Shown here piece after piece: positions 27,972 to 36,789 of a stretch of DNA of 58,186 nucleotides. The notes below the pieces were generated by a model. The model worked only from the letters and a program-made list of their open reading frames with translations. It made no database searches and had not been told where the DNA came from. This DNA comes from Deltaproteobacteria bacterium (lineage in GTDB: Bacteria; Desulfobacterota; DSM-4660; Desulfatiglandales; Desulfatiglandaceae): NCBI GenBank assembly GCA_019307945.1, contig JAFDIS010000016.1, positions 1-58,186 of the forward strand, given 5' to 3'. The translations under genes and the position numbers were made by a program. The stretch's first letter is position 1; each line of letters opens with the position of its first letter.

Positions 27972-28719
27972 GCTCTCCCTCTATCATCTTAAAAAACCAG
28001 TCATCCGTAAGTTCATGCGCAGCATCAATCCAACCATCAAAGGCTTTTGGCATTTCGGGCAGGTCATCACCATCTGATTCCACGATGTTTTCCCAGACAA
28101 CCGCAGGTGTATTGTTCTTCTGCCCCGTGGCAAATCGGATATTGATACGCCCTTTCGGTTTCTGACACTTGAAGGAAGACTGCCATGTGAAACTGCTTGC
28201 GTTATTTTCAACACCAGTGTCTTGAAATAGGTTATCCGGCAATGCCATGGCAAGTTTTAGCTTATCTTTCAGAAAATTAAAAACATTGTCTACACCGTAA
28301 TCAAAATCAATCGCATTAATGTAGCGAAGAATCAAATTGGTTATCTTCAATTCTTCAACTTTTGGATGTGCATCGTATAGTTTTTCTATAGCAGACAAAA
28401 CGCGAGGGCGAAAATCTTCCCATTTGTAGTCTGCTGTAGAGTTCACAGTAAAAATCCCTGGTCCAACCTGAACCAACGGCCATGAGTTTGCAGCCACGCG
28501 AAAACGATGCTGAACAGAATGGCCTGCCAGCTCGTCAGGGATGTTAGCGATTGGAAGTTGTTCATGCTCAGGATAATCATGGAGCATTCGATCAAACAGA
28601 CGTCCAAGTAGGAGCTTGTAATGGGGATCAATCTGAGGACCTGGCGGCGTGCCTTGTAGTTTCCATCTGATTTCCAAGATGGCTTCAACGAGCGGTTTAT
28701 TTTTCAGTTCTTTGACCAT
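27946..28719 (-). CDS. TIGR04255 family protein
   Basis: The 257-residue protein starts with the family pattern KNKPLVEAILEIRWKL and continues with GRLFDRML, LVQVGPGIFTVN and ILRYINAIDFDY, as in TIGR04255 proteins, which are sporadically distributed and often found in defence or mobile contexts. No catalytic motif is known to me. GAGGTGAAAAT precedes the ATG. It is full length and lies between the two copies of the DUF1156 5' end, together with the toxin-antitoxin genes. Confidence 0.75.
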   Translation of the reverse strand: MVKELKNKPLVEAILEIRWKLQGTPPGPQIDPHYKLLLGRLFDRMLHDYPEHEQLPIANIPDELAGHSVQHRFRVAANSWPLVQVGPGIFTVNSTADYKWEDFRPRVLSAIEKLYDAHPKVEELKITNLILRYINAIDFDYGVDNVFNFLKDKLKLAMALPDNLFQDTGVENNASSFTWQSSFKCQKPKGRINIRFATGQKNNTPAVVWENIVESDGDDLPEMPKAFDGWIDAAHELTDDWFFKMIEGELERRFSGE

Positions 28720-28737
28720 ATTTTCACCTCACCCTTG

Positions 28738-28875
28738 TTATCCCAGTTCACTGGTTTCATTTACCGCTTCCGACGGTAGCTCGGAGAACCGTGCAGCTAC
28801 GATCTTACGCAATGCCTCATGGCTAATCGCCTGAATCGGCAGGTAGTCTTCAATAAGTCTGCGGTCGTCAGACAT
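28738..28875 (-). pseudogene. Second copy of the DUF1156 N-terminus, truncated
   Basis: A 45-codon frame: SDDRRLIEDYLPIQAISHEA then LRKIVAARFSELPSEAVNET. Only the first about 22 residues match DUF1156; the rest is foreign and ends at 28738. Its ATG lies 8 bp inside the helicase remnant, the arrangement expected of the original methylase gene in a helicase-methylase operon. It is therefore likely the original 5' end, and 27257 a displaced duplicate, or the reverse. Confidence 0.6.
28822..28870. repeat. 49-bp perfect direct repeat, copy 2
   Basis: Identical to 27204-27252. The two copies bracket the TIGR04255 gene and the toxin-antitoxin pair, so recombination between them would excise about 1.6 kb. 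Confidence 0.85.
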
Positions 28876-29353
28876 GAAGGAATTCCTCTTCGGTGATCGG
28901 CAAATCGGTGCTTGCCTTGGCTGTGATCCAACTCAACATATTCAAATGACGTACTGTCAGTGCCACTTCCTTTTCAATCTGGTGCGGCAGAGTACGGATA
29001 CCCGAAAGACTCACCGCGAATTGACGGTCGTGTGCATACGCGAGACGGATGCGAGAAGATTCAACCAGAAGACGAAGCTTATCAGCATCCACGGGCTTGG
29101 CTGATTCGGAGACCTCTTGGTCGGCCCCAAGGATTGATGCGGCCTCAGCAGCAGAGATTACAGGCTCTTCCAACGAACCGTCGGGAAGGCGAACACGACA
29201 CTCGTATCCTGATGAAGCATCTGACCTGCCTGCCGCGTCCGCGGCGCAGGCAGGCCCCAAGGGCCTCACATCCTCCAGGACAACCGGGACATCGAAGTGT
29301 CCCGGAAGCGAAATACGATGTCCGATACGGGTTGTGAACAGAGGACTGTTCAT
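28868..29353 (-). pseudogene. N-terminal remnant of a large SNF2/RapA-like helicase
   Basis: The 161-residue frame reads RIGHRISLPGHFDVPVVLED, then after an inserted palindrome YECRVRLPDGSLEEPVISAA, and VDADKLRLLVESSRIRLAYA with SLSGIRTLPHQIE. This matches the N-terminus of large phage-defence-type SNF2 helicases, where the PHQIE segment leads into the helicase Walker A. Here the sequence switches after PHQIE to about 34 residues of unrecognised origin ending EEEFLHV, so all helicase motifs are gone. Ten residues (PACAADAAGR) are encoded by the in-frame palindrome at 29225-29254. Confidence 0.7.
29225..29254. repeat. 30-bp palindromic element inserted in frame
   Basis: CCTGCCTGCCGCGTC then CGCGGCGCAGGCAGG. 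It sits inside the helicase frame and adds exactly ten codons, with coding sequence resuming normally on both sides. Confidence 0.75.
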
Positions 29354-29472
29354 CCTTCATCTTCTTTTCTCGGGGGATTGGAGGCTCGCTCTGCCCGTTT
29401 CCTGCATACCCGTGTCTGCTTAATAAGAGGTGTCCGTCAATTTGCTCCTTGAAGTCGGGGCAAATCGTCAAA

Positions 29473-29501
29473 ACTATACCCACCCCTGAAGATGCCGTCA
29501 A
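29473..29501 (-). promoter_or_regulatory. Promoter of the eroded defence-type operon
   Basis: Minus-strand TTGACG (29496-29501) and TATAGT (29473-29478) are 17 bp apart, about 110 bp upstream of the helicase remnant start at 29353. The rest of the gap 29354-29672 holds AT-rich sequence and no gene. Confidence 0.6.
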
Positions 29502-29672
29502 GGGAAATTCATCACATTTTTGTTTTATTTATGGAATTTGCTATGGATTGGGCGATATAAGACAATATGAGATCGGATGGACCGGTTTCCTTCATGCCCC
29601 TTACCGGCCTTTCCGGTCCCTAGTATGGGGCACGCATTGGTAGCCGTGTTGCCCCTTCGTTACCCCCCAACC

Positions 29673-30650
29673 TCAGCCGTCGGCCAGGGAATATAGGATG
29701 ATTCCGTTCCTGTCTTCCTTTCGGACCTTTCCCTTCTCCGTGAGGTATTTCAGGTGGGCGATGGCCTCCCCGGTGGCGAACCACTTCTGGGAGACCGGGA
29801 AGTCGTCCCAGTTATCACAGTCGATGTCCCAGGTCATTTCCGCTGCCACCATGAAGGCGCTGCGGGTCCCCCCGCCGAGAATACCGAGGATCTCCTCCGC
29901 CCTTGCGCGGTGGTGTTCCTTGAGTTCCCGGATTCTCCCATGGCAGTCCTGGAAAATTCGTCTGTGTCCGGGCAGAACCAGGTCCACCTCCATTCCGTCC
30001 ACCCGCTCCAGGCTTTCGAGGTACCACTCCAGGGGGTTGTCCCGGTCGGACCACAACTGGATGTTGGGAGTGATATCGCCCAGGATGTGATCCCCTGAAA
30101 AAAGGATCCTCTTCCGGGCCTCGTACAGGCAAAGATGCCCCCACGTGTGGCCCGGGGTCTCCACGCACTGGAGGCGAAAACCGCCCGCCTCGATCACGTC
30201 CCCGTCCGAGAGCAGGGTGAGGGGCAAATCGAACTTGGATCCGTACTTATAGCCGGGGTGGTTCTTGAGGGCCGCCTCCAGTTCATCTTCCGGAAAACCA
30301 TTGCGGCCTGCATACTGGACGATATCATCCCACGAGCCCCGCTTTCCCGCAACCCGGTCGTAATCGGGCCCATTGAAATAGACCACGGCTCCCTCGCCCG
30401 CCAGGGACAGGGCCAGGGCCGAGTGGTCCGCATGAAGATGAGTGATAAAAAAATCGGTCCGGCCCGGATCCACACCCAGTTCGCGCAGGCCTTCCAGTAA
30501 CACGTCCCGGCATTCTTTACGATTGAGACCCGTGTCGATGACCAGGTTCCGTTCCGGGTCCCGGATCACATAGGAGTTGACCGCCTTGAGCGGATTCTTG
30601 GGAAGCGGCACCTCGATTCGGTGGATATTTTCGTAAACCTGTTCAACCAT
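29673..30650 (-). CDS. MBL-fold metallo-hydrolase
   Basis: A 325-residue metallo-beta-lactamase-fold hydrolase with THLHADHS, the TPGHTWGHLCLY His, FSGDHIL and VLPGHRR, which supply the two-metal ligands. The C-terminal about 80 residues (AIAHLKYLTEKGKVRKEDRN) look like the winged-helix tail seen in many such proteins. Start 30650 follows TGAGGAATTTC. The substrate is unknown. It lies 23 bp downstream of a small Cys-containing protein and belongs to the fatty-acid-type gene run on this strand. Confidence 0.87.
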   Translation of the reverse strand: MVEQVYENIHRIEVPLPKNPLKAVNSYVIRDPERNLVIDTGLNRKECRDVLLEGLRELGVDPGRTDFFITHLHADHSALALSLAGEGAVVYFNGPDYDRVAGKRGSWDDIVQYAGRNGFPEDELEAALKNHPGYKYGSKFDLPLTLLSDGDVIEAGGFRLQCVETPGHTWGHLCLYEARKRILFSGDHILGDITPNIQLWSDRDNPLEWYLESLERVDGMEVDLVLPGHRRIFQDCHGRIRELKEHHRARAEEILGILGGGTRSAFMVAAEMTWDIDCDNWDDFPVSQKWFATGEAIAHLKYLTEKGKVRKEDRNGIILYSLADG

Positions 30651-30673
30651 GAAATTCCTCAAATCAGGGGCAC

Positions 30674-31000
30674 CTACCAGAACTGGACCTGGCTCACCCC
30701 TTCCTTCTTGGTTATGAGTTCCCGGAGCGCCCTGCGGATCTCTTCGTCCCTTACCGGATCCAGTTCCGACGTGGGACAGCCGTCCTCGTCCCGCCCAGAC
30801 TTCCAGCCCACCACGGCGCCGGGGACCACCGCGTAATGGCATCCTCCCACGCCGCAACATGACGAATCAACGGCACCGTTTCCCACAAGGTAGAGATACT
30901 CCTGCTCCCCGTGGGTGATACGATCTTCCTTGACGATCTCGTACCAACCTGAGATGCTCCGCACCTCGCTCTGCAATTCATGTCTGTAAGTCTTGGTCAT
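30674..31000 (-). CDS. Conserved-looking hypothetical protein with a Cys cluster
   Basis: A 108-residue soluble protein not assigned to a family. It contains AVDSSCCGVGGCHYAVVPG, a Cys-Cys...Cys cluster that could bind a metal. Three ATGs stand in a row (31006, 31003, 31000); the last has the best distance to GGAGG. It is positioned directly ahead of the MBL hydrolase and probably cotranscribed with it. Confidence 0.6.
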   Translation of the reverse strand: MTKTYRHELQSEVRSISGWYEIVKEDRITHGEQEYLYLVGNGAVDSSCCGVGGCHYAVVPGAVVGWKSGRDEDGCPTSELDPVRDEEIRRALRELITKKEGVSQVQFW

Positions 31001-31208
31001 CATCATCCTCCCCGGTTGACTCCCGGGTCCGGTAAACGGAACGCAGGCCCTCTTGTGGGCCCTCTACGACCCTCAGACCGCTGCTGGAGCACTCCTCGTC
31101 CAGCTCCTTAGCATCCCCGGCATTTATTGCTTACCCCCCCCTCGTACCTGGTCCCCTGCCGGATACCCGGAAGAGGGCTGCAGTTCACGGGTCCGGGAAA
31201 GGCCCTGA

Positions 31209-32390
31209 TCAGGAGAGGTCCCGGAAATCGCCGGGCACGTGGAGCCTGGGGCGGTTCGCCTTCTTGACCCCCAGGGCGTCGTCCGCTATGAGGAGTCTCA
31301 TGACGTTGGCGGTTCCCTCCCCCACCTGGTAGAGCTTGGAGTCGCGGTAGTATTTCTCCACCGGCAGCTCGAGGGAATAGCCCATGCCACCGTGGATCTC
31401 CATGGCCATCCCGGCTGCCTTGACCACCGCCTCGCCTGCAAAGTACTTGGCCACGGCGATCTCCCGGGTGAAAGGCCGGTCCTGGTCGTTGAGCCATGCG
31501 CCCCGGCGCACCAGGAGGCGCGATGCCTCCACCAGGGATACCATTTCGGCGATAAGGCCCTTAACAAGTTGGTATTCCCGGATCAGCTTTCCGAACTGCA
31601 CACGCTCATTGGCATAGCGTACGGATGCGTCCAGGCAGGCCTGAGCCAGTCCCACAGCGCCGCTGCCCACACTGATGCGCCCCCGGTCCAGGGCCGTCAT
31701 GGCCACCTTGAAGCCGCCCCCCCATTCCCCCAAGAGATTCTCCTTGGGAGCACGGACGCCGTCCAAGTGGATCTCGGCGATGGGAGAGGACTTGTCCCCC
31801 AGTTTCGGCGTCTCCCGCGCGCTCCAACCCGGCTGGTCCGTCTCCACCACCACGGCGCACAGCCCCCGGTGTTTCAGGGAACGATCATGGGAAGCATACA
31901 CCACGGCCACCTCGGCCACGGTGCCGTTGGAAATCCAGGTCTTGGCCCCGTCGATCCGATAGTGGTCCCCCTCGTCGGTGATGCGCGTCTCCGTAGAAGC
32001 GATGTCCGAACCCACGTTGGGCTCGGAAAAGCAGGTGCACCCTATGCGCCGGCCCAGGATTAGATCCTGCACATACCGGCTCCGGGTCTCCGGCATGCCC
32101 CACTCCATGATTGTGTAAGGCACGGTCATGGCCTGGAGGTTGAACAGGGCCCGGAGCCCGGAATCGGCCCTCGAGATCTCCTCGCACACCACGGAGTGGG
32201 CCAGGAAGCCCGCTCCGGAGCCGCCGATTCCCGGCGGAAATGCGCACCCGAAAAGGCCCAGATCCCCCATCTTGGAGACCAGGTCGCGCTTGAAACCGTC
32301 CTCCCGTATCCTGGGCAGGACCTCCCGCTCGGCGAAACGGCGGGCCATGTCCTGCATGACCTTCGTTTCCTCGTTCAGATCAAAATGCAT
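31209..32390 (-). CDS. Acyl-CoA dehydrogenase
   Basis: A 393-residue acyl-CoA dehydrogenase. The catalytic Glu is at the medium/short-chain position in YQVGEGTANVMR near residue 363, while the alternative position is Gly (LDRGRIS). CFSEPNVGSDIAS supplies FAD/substrate contacts. The C-terminal RNRPRLHVP-like tail is unusual. Start 32390 (MHFDLNEET) has GAGAGG upstream; a longer frame to 32423 is possible. It lies 60 bp downstream of the 3-hydroxyacyl-CoA dehydrogenase gene, consistent with one beta-oxidation operon. Confidence 0.9.
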   Translation of the reverse strand: MHFDLNEETKVMQDMARRFAEREVLPRIREDGFKRDLVSKMGDLGLFGCAFPPGIGGSGAGFLAHSVVCEEISRADSGLRALFNLQAMTVPYTIMEWGMPETRSRYVQDLILGRRIGCTCFSEPNVGSDIASTETRITDEGDHYRIDGAKTWISNGTVAEVAVVYASHDRSLKHRGLCAVVVETDQPGWSARETPKLGDKSSPIAEIHLDGVRAPKENLLGEWGGGFKVAMTALDRGRISVGSGAVGLAQACLDASVRYANERVQFGKLIREYQLVKGLIAEMVSLVEASRLLVRRGAWLNDQDRPFTREIAVAKYFAGEAVVKAAGMAMEIHGGMGYSLELPVEKYYRDSKLYQVGEGTANVMRLLIADDALGVKKANRPRLHVPGDFRDLS

Positions 32391-32450
32391 GGCTAAAAGC
32401 CTCTCCCGTGCCGCAGTCCGCATCCCGGAGAGGGGAGTGCGTCGCGTCGG

Positions 32451-33323
32451 CTATTTTTTGCGGGTGCCGTCCTCGTTGTACTCATACCATCCTCTTCCCG
32501 CCTTTCGGCCCAGGTGTCCGGCCAGGACCTTGCGGCGCATGAGTGAAGGAGGATAAAACCGGATGTCCTTTTCCTCTTCGTAGACGTTGGTATAGGCCAT
32601 GAGTGAAACCTCCAGCCCGACCAGGTCGCCAGTCTCAAAGGGGCCCATCTTCCGTCCGAAGGCCAGCCGCATTCCCTTGTCGATGTCCTCGGGCGTGGCC
32701 ACTCCCTGCTCCACGAGCCGGATGGCCTCGATGTTGGAAACCATGTTGATCCGGTTTAGAATGAAACCTGCGATGTCCCGGTGCACCATGATGGGCTCTT
32801 TGCCGATGTACCGGATGAAATCCGCGCCGTACTGGAAAGTCTCGTCGGTGGTGGAAATGCCCCGGATCACCTCCACGGCCATCATCATGGGAACGGGATT
32901 GAAAAAGTGGAGTCCCACGAAATTCTCGGGCCGCTTCACCACCGACGCGATCTGCGTAATGGGGATGGCGGAGGTGTTGGAGGCCAGGATCGTGTCAGGA
33001 CCAGCCGCCTCGTCGATCTTCTTGAAGACCTCGTGCTTCACCTCGATTTTCTCGAATACCGCCTCGATCACGAGGTCCGCCTCCCCCGCAGCCTCAAACC
33101 CCTGTGTGGTCCGGATCCTTCCCATGATCGTTTCCAGGTCTTCGGACACCTTACCCTTTTCGATGAACTTGGAAACCGACCAGCGGATGTTCCCCACCGC
33201 CTTTTCGAGCATTTTCTCCGATATATCGGACAGAACCACCGACAGACCCTTCTGGGCGCAGACCTGGGCGATCCCGTTGCCCATGGTGCCGGCGCCCACC
33301 ACGAGAACTTTCTTGATGTCCAT
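32451..33323 (-). CDS. 3-hydroxyacyl-CoA dehydrogenase (3-hydroxybutyryl-CoA type)
   Basis: A 290-residue NAD-dependent dehydrogenase. The Rossmann motif is VVGAGTMGNGIAQV. The catalytic Ser/His/Asn set is in SNTSAIPIT, GLHFFNPVP and GFILNRI. The length matches stand-alone Hbd proteins. It oxidises 3-hydroxyacyl-CoA to 3-oxoacyl-CoA. ATG 33323 is favoured by AAAGGAG at eight bases; GTG 33332 is also open. The promoter region upstream carries two copies of CTAATTAAATT. Confidence 0.93.
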   Translation of the reverse strand: MDIKKVLVVGAGTMGNGIAQVCAQKGLSVVLSDISEKMLEKAVGNIRWSVSKFIEKGKVSEDLETIMGRIRTTQGFEAAGEADLVIEAVFEKIEVKHEVFKKIDEAAGPDTILASNTSAIPITQIASVVKRPENFVGLHFFNPVPMMMAVEVIRGISTTDETFQYGADFIRYIGKEPIMVHRDIAGFILNRINMVSNIEAIRLVEQGVATPEDIDKGMRLAFGRKMGPFETGDLVGLEVSLMAYTNVYEEEKDIRFYPPSLMRRKVLAGHLGRKAGRGWYEYNEDGTRKK

Positions 33324-33358
33324 ATACACCACTCCTTTCCAGCAGGGGCTTCCCCTGA

Positions 33359-33409
33359 CTAATTAAATTATTTATTAAGAATCTAATTAAATTTTCTCTC
33401 CCCTGTCAA
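33359..33409 (-). promoter_or_regulatory. Promoter with duplicated CTAATTAAATT sites
   Basis: Minus-strand TTGACA (33404-33409) with TAGATT (33380-33385) at 18 bp spacing drives the hydroxyacyl-CoA dehydrogenase operon. CTAATTAAATT occurs at 33359-33369 and again at 33383-33393, 24 bp apart, overlapping and following the -10. This suggests a repressor binding on one face of the DNA. Confidence 0.5.
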
Positions 33410-33440
33410 GGGAAAAGCAGGATCGAGGGGGGCCCGGGAA

Positions 33441-34232
33441 CTACCTGCCGCGAAAGACCGGTTTTCTTTTTTCCAGGAAGGCCATCATGCCCTCCCGACG
33501 ATCCTCGGTGGTATAAAGCAGCGATGCGCAATGGGCCTCGTAATCCAAAGCCGATTTCAGGTCCAACCGGAGCCCCACACATTCACCGCCTGCTTGCAGA
33601 AGGCCACGGACAGAGGCGGGTTGGCCGCGATTTGCTCCGCCAGGGAAAGGGTCTCGCCCATGAGATCTTCCACAGGGACCACCCGGTTCACCACTCCCAG
33701 GCGCAAGGCCTCTCGGGCATCCATGAAACGGCCCGTGAAAAGCAGTTCCTTTGCCGGAGCCGGGCCGATGAGCCTGGGCAGGCGCTGGGTGCCGCCCGCC
33801 GCGGGCATCACCCCGATCCTGGCCTCGGGCAATCCGAAGCGCGCCGTCTCCGACGCCACCCGCAGGTTGCAGGCCAGGGCCAGTTCGAAGCCTCCCCCCA
33901 CCGCCACGCCGCTCACGGCTGCTATAACCGGCTTTTCCAGGTCTTCTATTTGATTATAGAAATCGTGGTTTTTGCGCTGGGCGAAATAGAACCGGGTCTG
34001 GGTGAGCTGGAGCCCAGTGCGTTCCTTGATATCCGCACCGGCGCAGAAGGCCTTCTCACCCCCCGTGATCACCACCACGCGTACCGTCTCGTCCGCCACA
34101 GCATCCTGCAGTGCGGCCGTCACCTCCCCCTTGAGGGTGGGATTAAGGGCGTCCAGCCGCTCCGGCCTGTTCAGGGTCACCATGGCGGTATGCCCCGTCT
34201 TTCTTTTCATACAAAATCGTCTCGTATGTCAC
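33441..34232 (-). pseudogene. Enoyl-CoA hydratase with two frameshifts
   Basis: The gene begins at GTG 34232 behind a perfect AAAGGAGGAGTAAC site with TYETILYEKKDG. An extra G in the run at 34193-34196 shifts the frame. The body (MVTLNRPERLDALNPTL ... CAGADI, GGGFELALAC, FGLPEA) keeps both hydratase glutamates. At 33576-33580 a duplicated CA dinucleotide shifts the frame again, and the expected end (LRLDLKSALDYEAHCASLLY, then FLEKRKPVFRGR) is read in another frame to 33441. Without the two indels the protein would be a normal hydratase of about 260 residues. Either the gene is newly dead or the indels are sequencing errors. It lies one base after the ligase stop. Confidence 0.85.
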
Positions 34233-34233
34233 G

Positions 34234-35778
34234 TTACTCCTCCTTTCGGGCGTAACGTTCCCGGAGCATGCGCTTGAGGATCTTGCCCGCAGGATTCTTT
34301 GGCAGCTCCTTTACGAAATCCACCGACTTGGGGCACTTGTAGCCCGCAATCCTGCTCCTGCAGAATTCGATAATCTCCGATTCGGAGGCCTCTCTTCCGC
34401 TTCGGGGCACCACCACGGCCTTGATGGCCTCACCCCAGGTGGGATCGGGGACACCGATCACCGCGGCCTCGGCGATCTTGGGATGGGCGTAGAGGACCTC
34501 TTCCACCTCCCGCGGGTAGACGTTTTCCGCCCCCGTGATGATCATGTCCTTTTTCCGGTCCACGATGTACAAGAAGCCCTCTTCGTCCAGTCGCCCCAGA
34601 TCCCCCGTATGCATCCAACCTCCCCTGAGGGCCTCTGCCGTTGTCTCCGGGTCCTTGTAGTAGCCTTTCATGAGATTGTTCCCCCGGAACAGGACCTCTC
34701 CCACTTGTCCCGGGGGCAGATCCCGATCCCGCTCGTCCACCACCCGGACCTCCACCGTGGCCAGGGGCTTGCCCACGCAGGCCACCTTCCGCCGCGAATC
34801 CCGGGGCTTGAGGGTGGTGATGCCGCCTGCCGCCTCGGTCATGCCGTAGTTGTCAAAAGTTCCCACTCCCGGAAACACCTCTTCCAGGCGCCTCCGGGTA
34901 TTCACAGGCATGATGGCCGCGCCCCACCCCAGGAGCCTCACGGAACGCACGTCGTAGCGTTCCAGGTCCGGAAGCTGAAGCAACATGCTGAACACCGTGG
35001 GCGCTGCGGCCCAGCGGGTGATGCCCTCCCTTTCGATGGTGGCCATGCAGTCGGCCGGGTCAAAGGTCTTCTTGAGAAACACGGTGCCGCCCAGGTAAAC
35101 ATAAGTCAGGATATTGGCAATGGCGGCCACGTGGTAGAGGGGGAAGACCTGCAGACTTCGGTCATCCGCCTGATAGGTCTCGGAATAGGCCCAGTTCACC
35201 GCACTCCAAAGACAGGCGTTGTGGGTCAAGAGAACCCCCTTAGGCCTCCCGGTGGTCCCCGCCGTATAAACCATGAAGGCCTCGTCGTCTCCTGAGACCT
35301 CGATATCGGGAGGGGAATCCTCGCCCATGTCCAGGATTTCGTCAAAGGACCGGGCCCATGAAGGCGCACCTTCTCCCAGCATGGCGAACAGGCGAACGTG
35401 ATCTAAACCGGGCCGAAGTTCCTCGGCGGTCTGCCTGAAATCTTCCGAAAACAGGAATGCCGCAGCGTCCGAATGATCCAGGATCCAGTCCAACTCCGAA
35501 GCGGCCAGCCGAACGTTGAGGGGCACTATCATGCCCCCCGCCTTCAGTATGCCGAAAAATGCCACCAACAGTTCGAGACTGTTCAGGGACAGTGTGGCCG
35601 CATGCCGGCCTTTTTCGAACCCGAGGGCCCGAAGACCATTGGCGAACCGGTTGCTCTGCAGCTCCAGCTCGCCGTAGGAGATCACATGCCCCTCATGAGA
35701 GACAAAAGCGGCGTGGCGCGGGGCCCGGGCCGCCGTCCTTCGAAGCATTGCACCGAGGTGGATGGTATTTACGCCCAT
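34234..35778 (-). CDS. Acyl-CoA ligase (AMP-forming), third copy
   Basis: A 514-residue adenylate-forming ligase with P-loop VYTAGTTGRPKGVLLTH, NYGMTEAAGG, the hinge DLGRLDEEGFLYIVDRKKD and the C-terminal Lys in KNPAGKILKRML. Start 35778 (MGVNTIHLGAM) follows GGAGGGTTTCGGAT; upstream sequence to 35904 is not protein-like. It precedes the frameshifted hydratase without a gap, so the two once formed a coupled pair. The substrate is unknown. Confidence 0.9.
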   Translation of the reverse strand: MGVNTIHLGAMLRRTAARAPRHAAFVSHEGHVISYGELELQSNRFANGLRALGFEKGRHAATLSLNSLELLVAFFGILKAGGMIVPLNVRLAASELDWILDHSDAAAFLFSEDFRQTAEELRPGLDHVRLFAMLGEGAPSWARSFDEILDMGEDSPPDIEVSGDDEAFMVYTAGTTGRPKGVLLTHNACLWSAVNWAYSETYQADDRSLQVFPLYHVAAIANILTYVYLGGTVFLKKTFDPADCMATIEREGITRWAAAPTVFSMLLQLPDLERYDVRSVRLLGWGAAIMPVNTRRRLEEVFPGVGTFDNYGMTEAAGGITTLKPRDSRRKVACVGKPLATVEVRVVDERDRDLPPGQVGEVLFRGNNLMKGYYKDPETTAEALRGGWMHTGDLGRLDEEGFLYIVDRKKDMIITGAENVYPREVEEVLYAHPKIAEAAVIGVPDPTWGEAIKAVVVPRSGREASESEIIEFCRSRIAGYKCPKSVDFVKELPKNPAGKILKRMLRERYARKEE

Positions 35779-35946
35779 ATATCCGAAACCCTCCTTCTTC
35801 CCTCCTCCGCGGCCTGTCAGGACCCTGCCACGGATGTGACCGACTTTCGAGGCAACTCCGCCTCCCGAGCCCCTCCACCCACAGTACCTCCCCACGCCCT
35901 CCACCCTCGCACGCCCGGACCGGATCCTCCAACACCACCCTTCCGT

Positions 35947-36789
35947 CTACTCCAACCCCAACACCTTCCTGGCATTCTCCACCAGCACCTTGGGCCGTAC
36001 CTCGGGCTTTATGTCGAGCTTCTCGAAATCCCGAAGCCACCTGTCGGGCTTTATGAACGGATAATCGGTCCCGAAGAGGGCCTTGTCCTGGAGCCTGCTG
36101 TTAACCTCCCTGACCAGTTGGGGCGGAAAGTACTTGGGCGACCACCCGGAAAGATCCACGAACACGTTGGCCTTGTGAACCGCCATGGCGATGGCCACAT
36201 CCGTCCAGGGCCAGGCAGGATGCGCGCAAATGATCTTGAGTTCCGGGAAATCGGCGGCCACATCGTCTATGGGCAAGGGATCCACATATTTCAGCTTGAT
36301 CCCAAGGCCACCCGGCATTCCCGCCCCCAGGCCCGTGGTGCCGCAGTGAAAAAGCACCGGGATCCCCAGCTCCACGCACTTCTCCCACAGGGGATAGAAT
36401 CGGCGGTCATTGGGAAAAAAGGCCTGAGAGGCCTGCTGGAACTTGGCGCCCCGGAGCCCCAGATCCTTGACCGCCCTTTCAAGCTCCTCGATAGCGGCCT
36501 TCCCTTTCCAGGGATCCACCCCCGCAAAGCCGATGAAGGTGTCCGGGAACATCTTGACCATGTCCGCCACGTACTCGTGGGGAATGGGCTTGATGCCCGA
36601 GACCGATTCGTCGTCCACGGGCAACAGGACACCCATGATATCATGCTCCCGGTAGTAGTTGCCCATCTCCTCTTCCGTCATGACCTCCAGCTTGAACCTG
36701 AAGTAGGTCTCCAGGGCATCGCCGTAATGACCCCACTTGCGGCGACCCTCGGCCGTGGAAAAATGCACGTGTACGTCTATGGCCTTCAT
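35947..36789 (-). CDS. Amidohydrolase family TIM-barrel protein (ACMSD-like)
   Basis: A 280-residue metal-dependent TIM-barrel protein of the amidohydrolase_2/ACMSD type. Metal ligands are visible in IDVHVH at the N-terminus, LFHCGTTG, ICAHPAWPW and the Asp in FGTDYPF. Members decarboxylate or hydrolyse ring-cleavage and related acids. AAAAGGAGGAAGAC precedes the ATG, which overlaps the end of the CoA-transferase remnant (ATGA). The substrate is unknown. Confidence 0.85.
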   Translation of the reverse strand: MKAIDVHVHFSTAEGRRKWGHYGDALETYFRFKLEVMTEEEMGNYYREHDIMGVLLPVDDESVSGIKPIPHEYVADMVKMFPDTFIGFAGVDPWKGKAAIEELERAVKDLGLRGAKFQQASQAFFPNDRRFYPLWEKCVELGIPVLFHCGTTGLGAGMPGGLGIKLKYVDPLPIDDVAADFPELKIICAHPAWPWTDVAIAMAVHKANVFVDLSGWSPKYFPPQLVREVNSRLQDKALFGTDYPFIKPDRWLRDFEKLDIKPEVRPKVLVENARKVLGLE

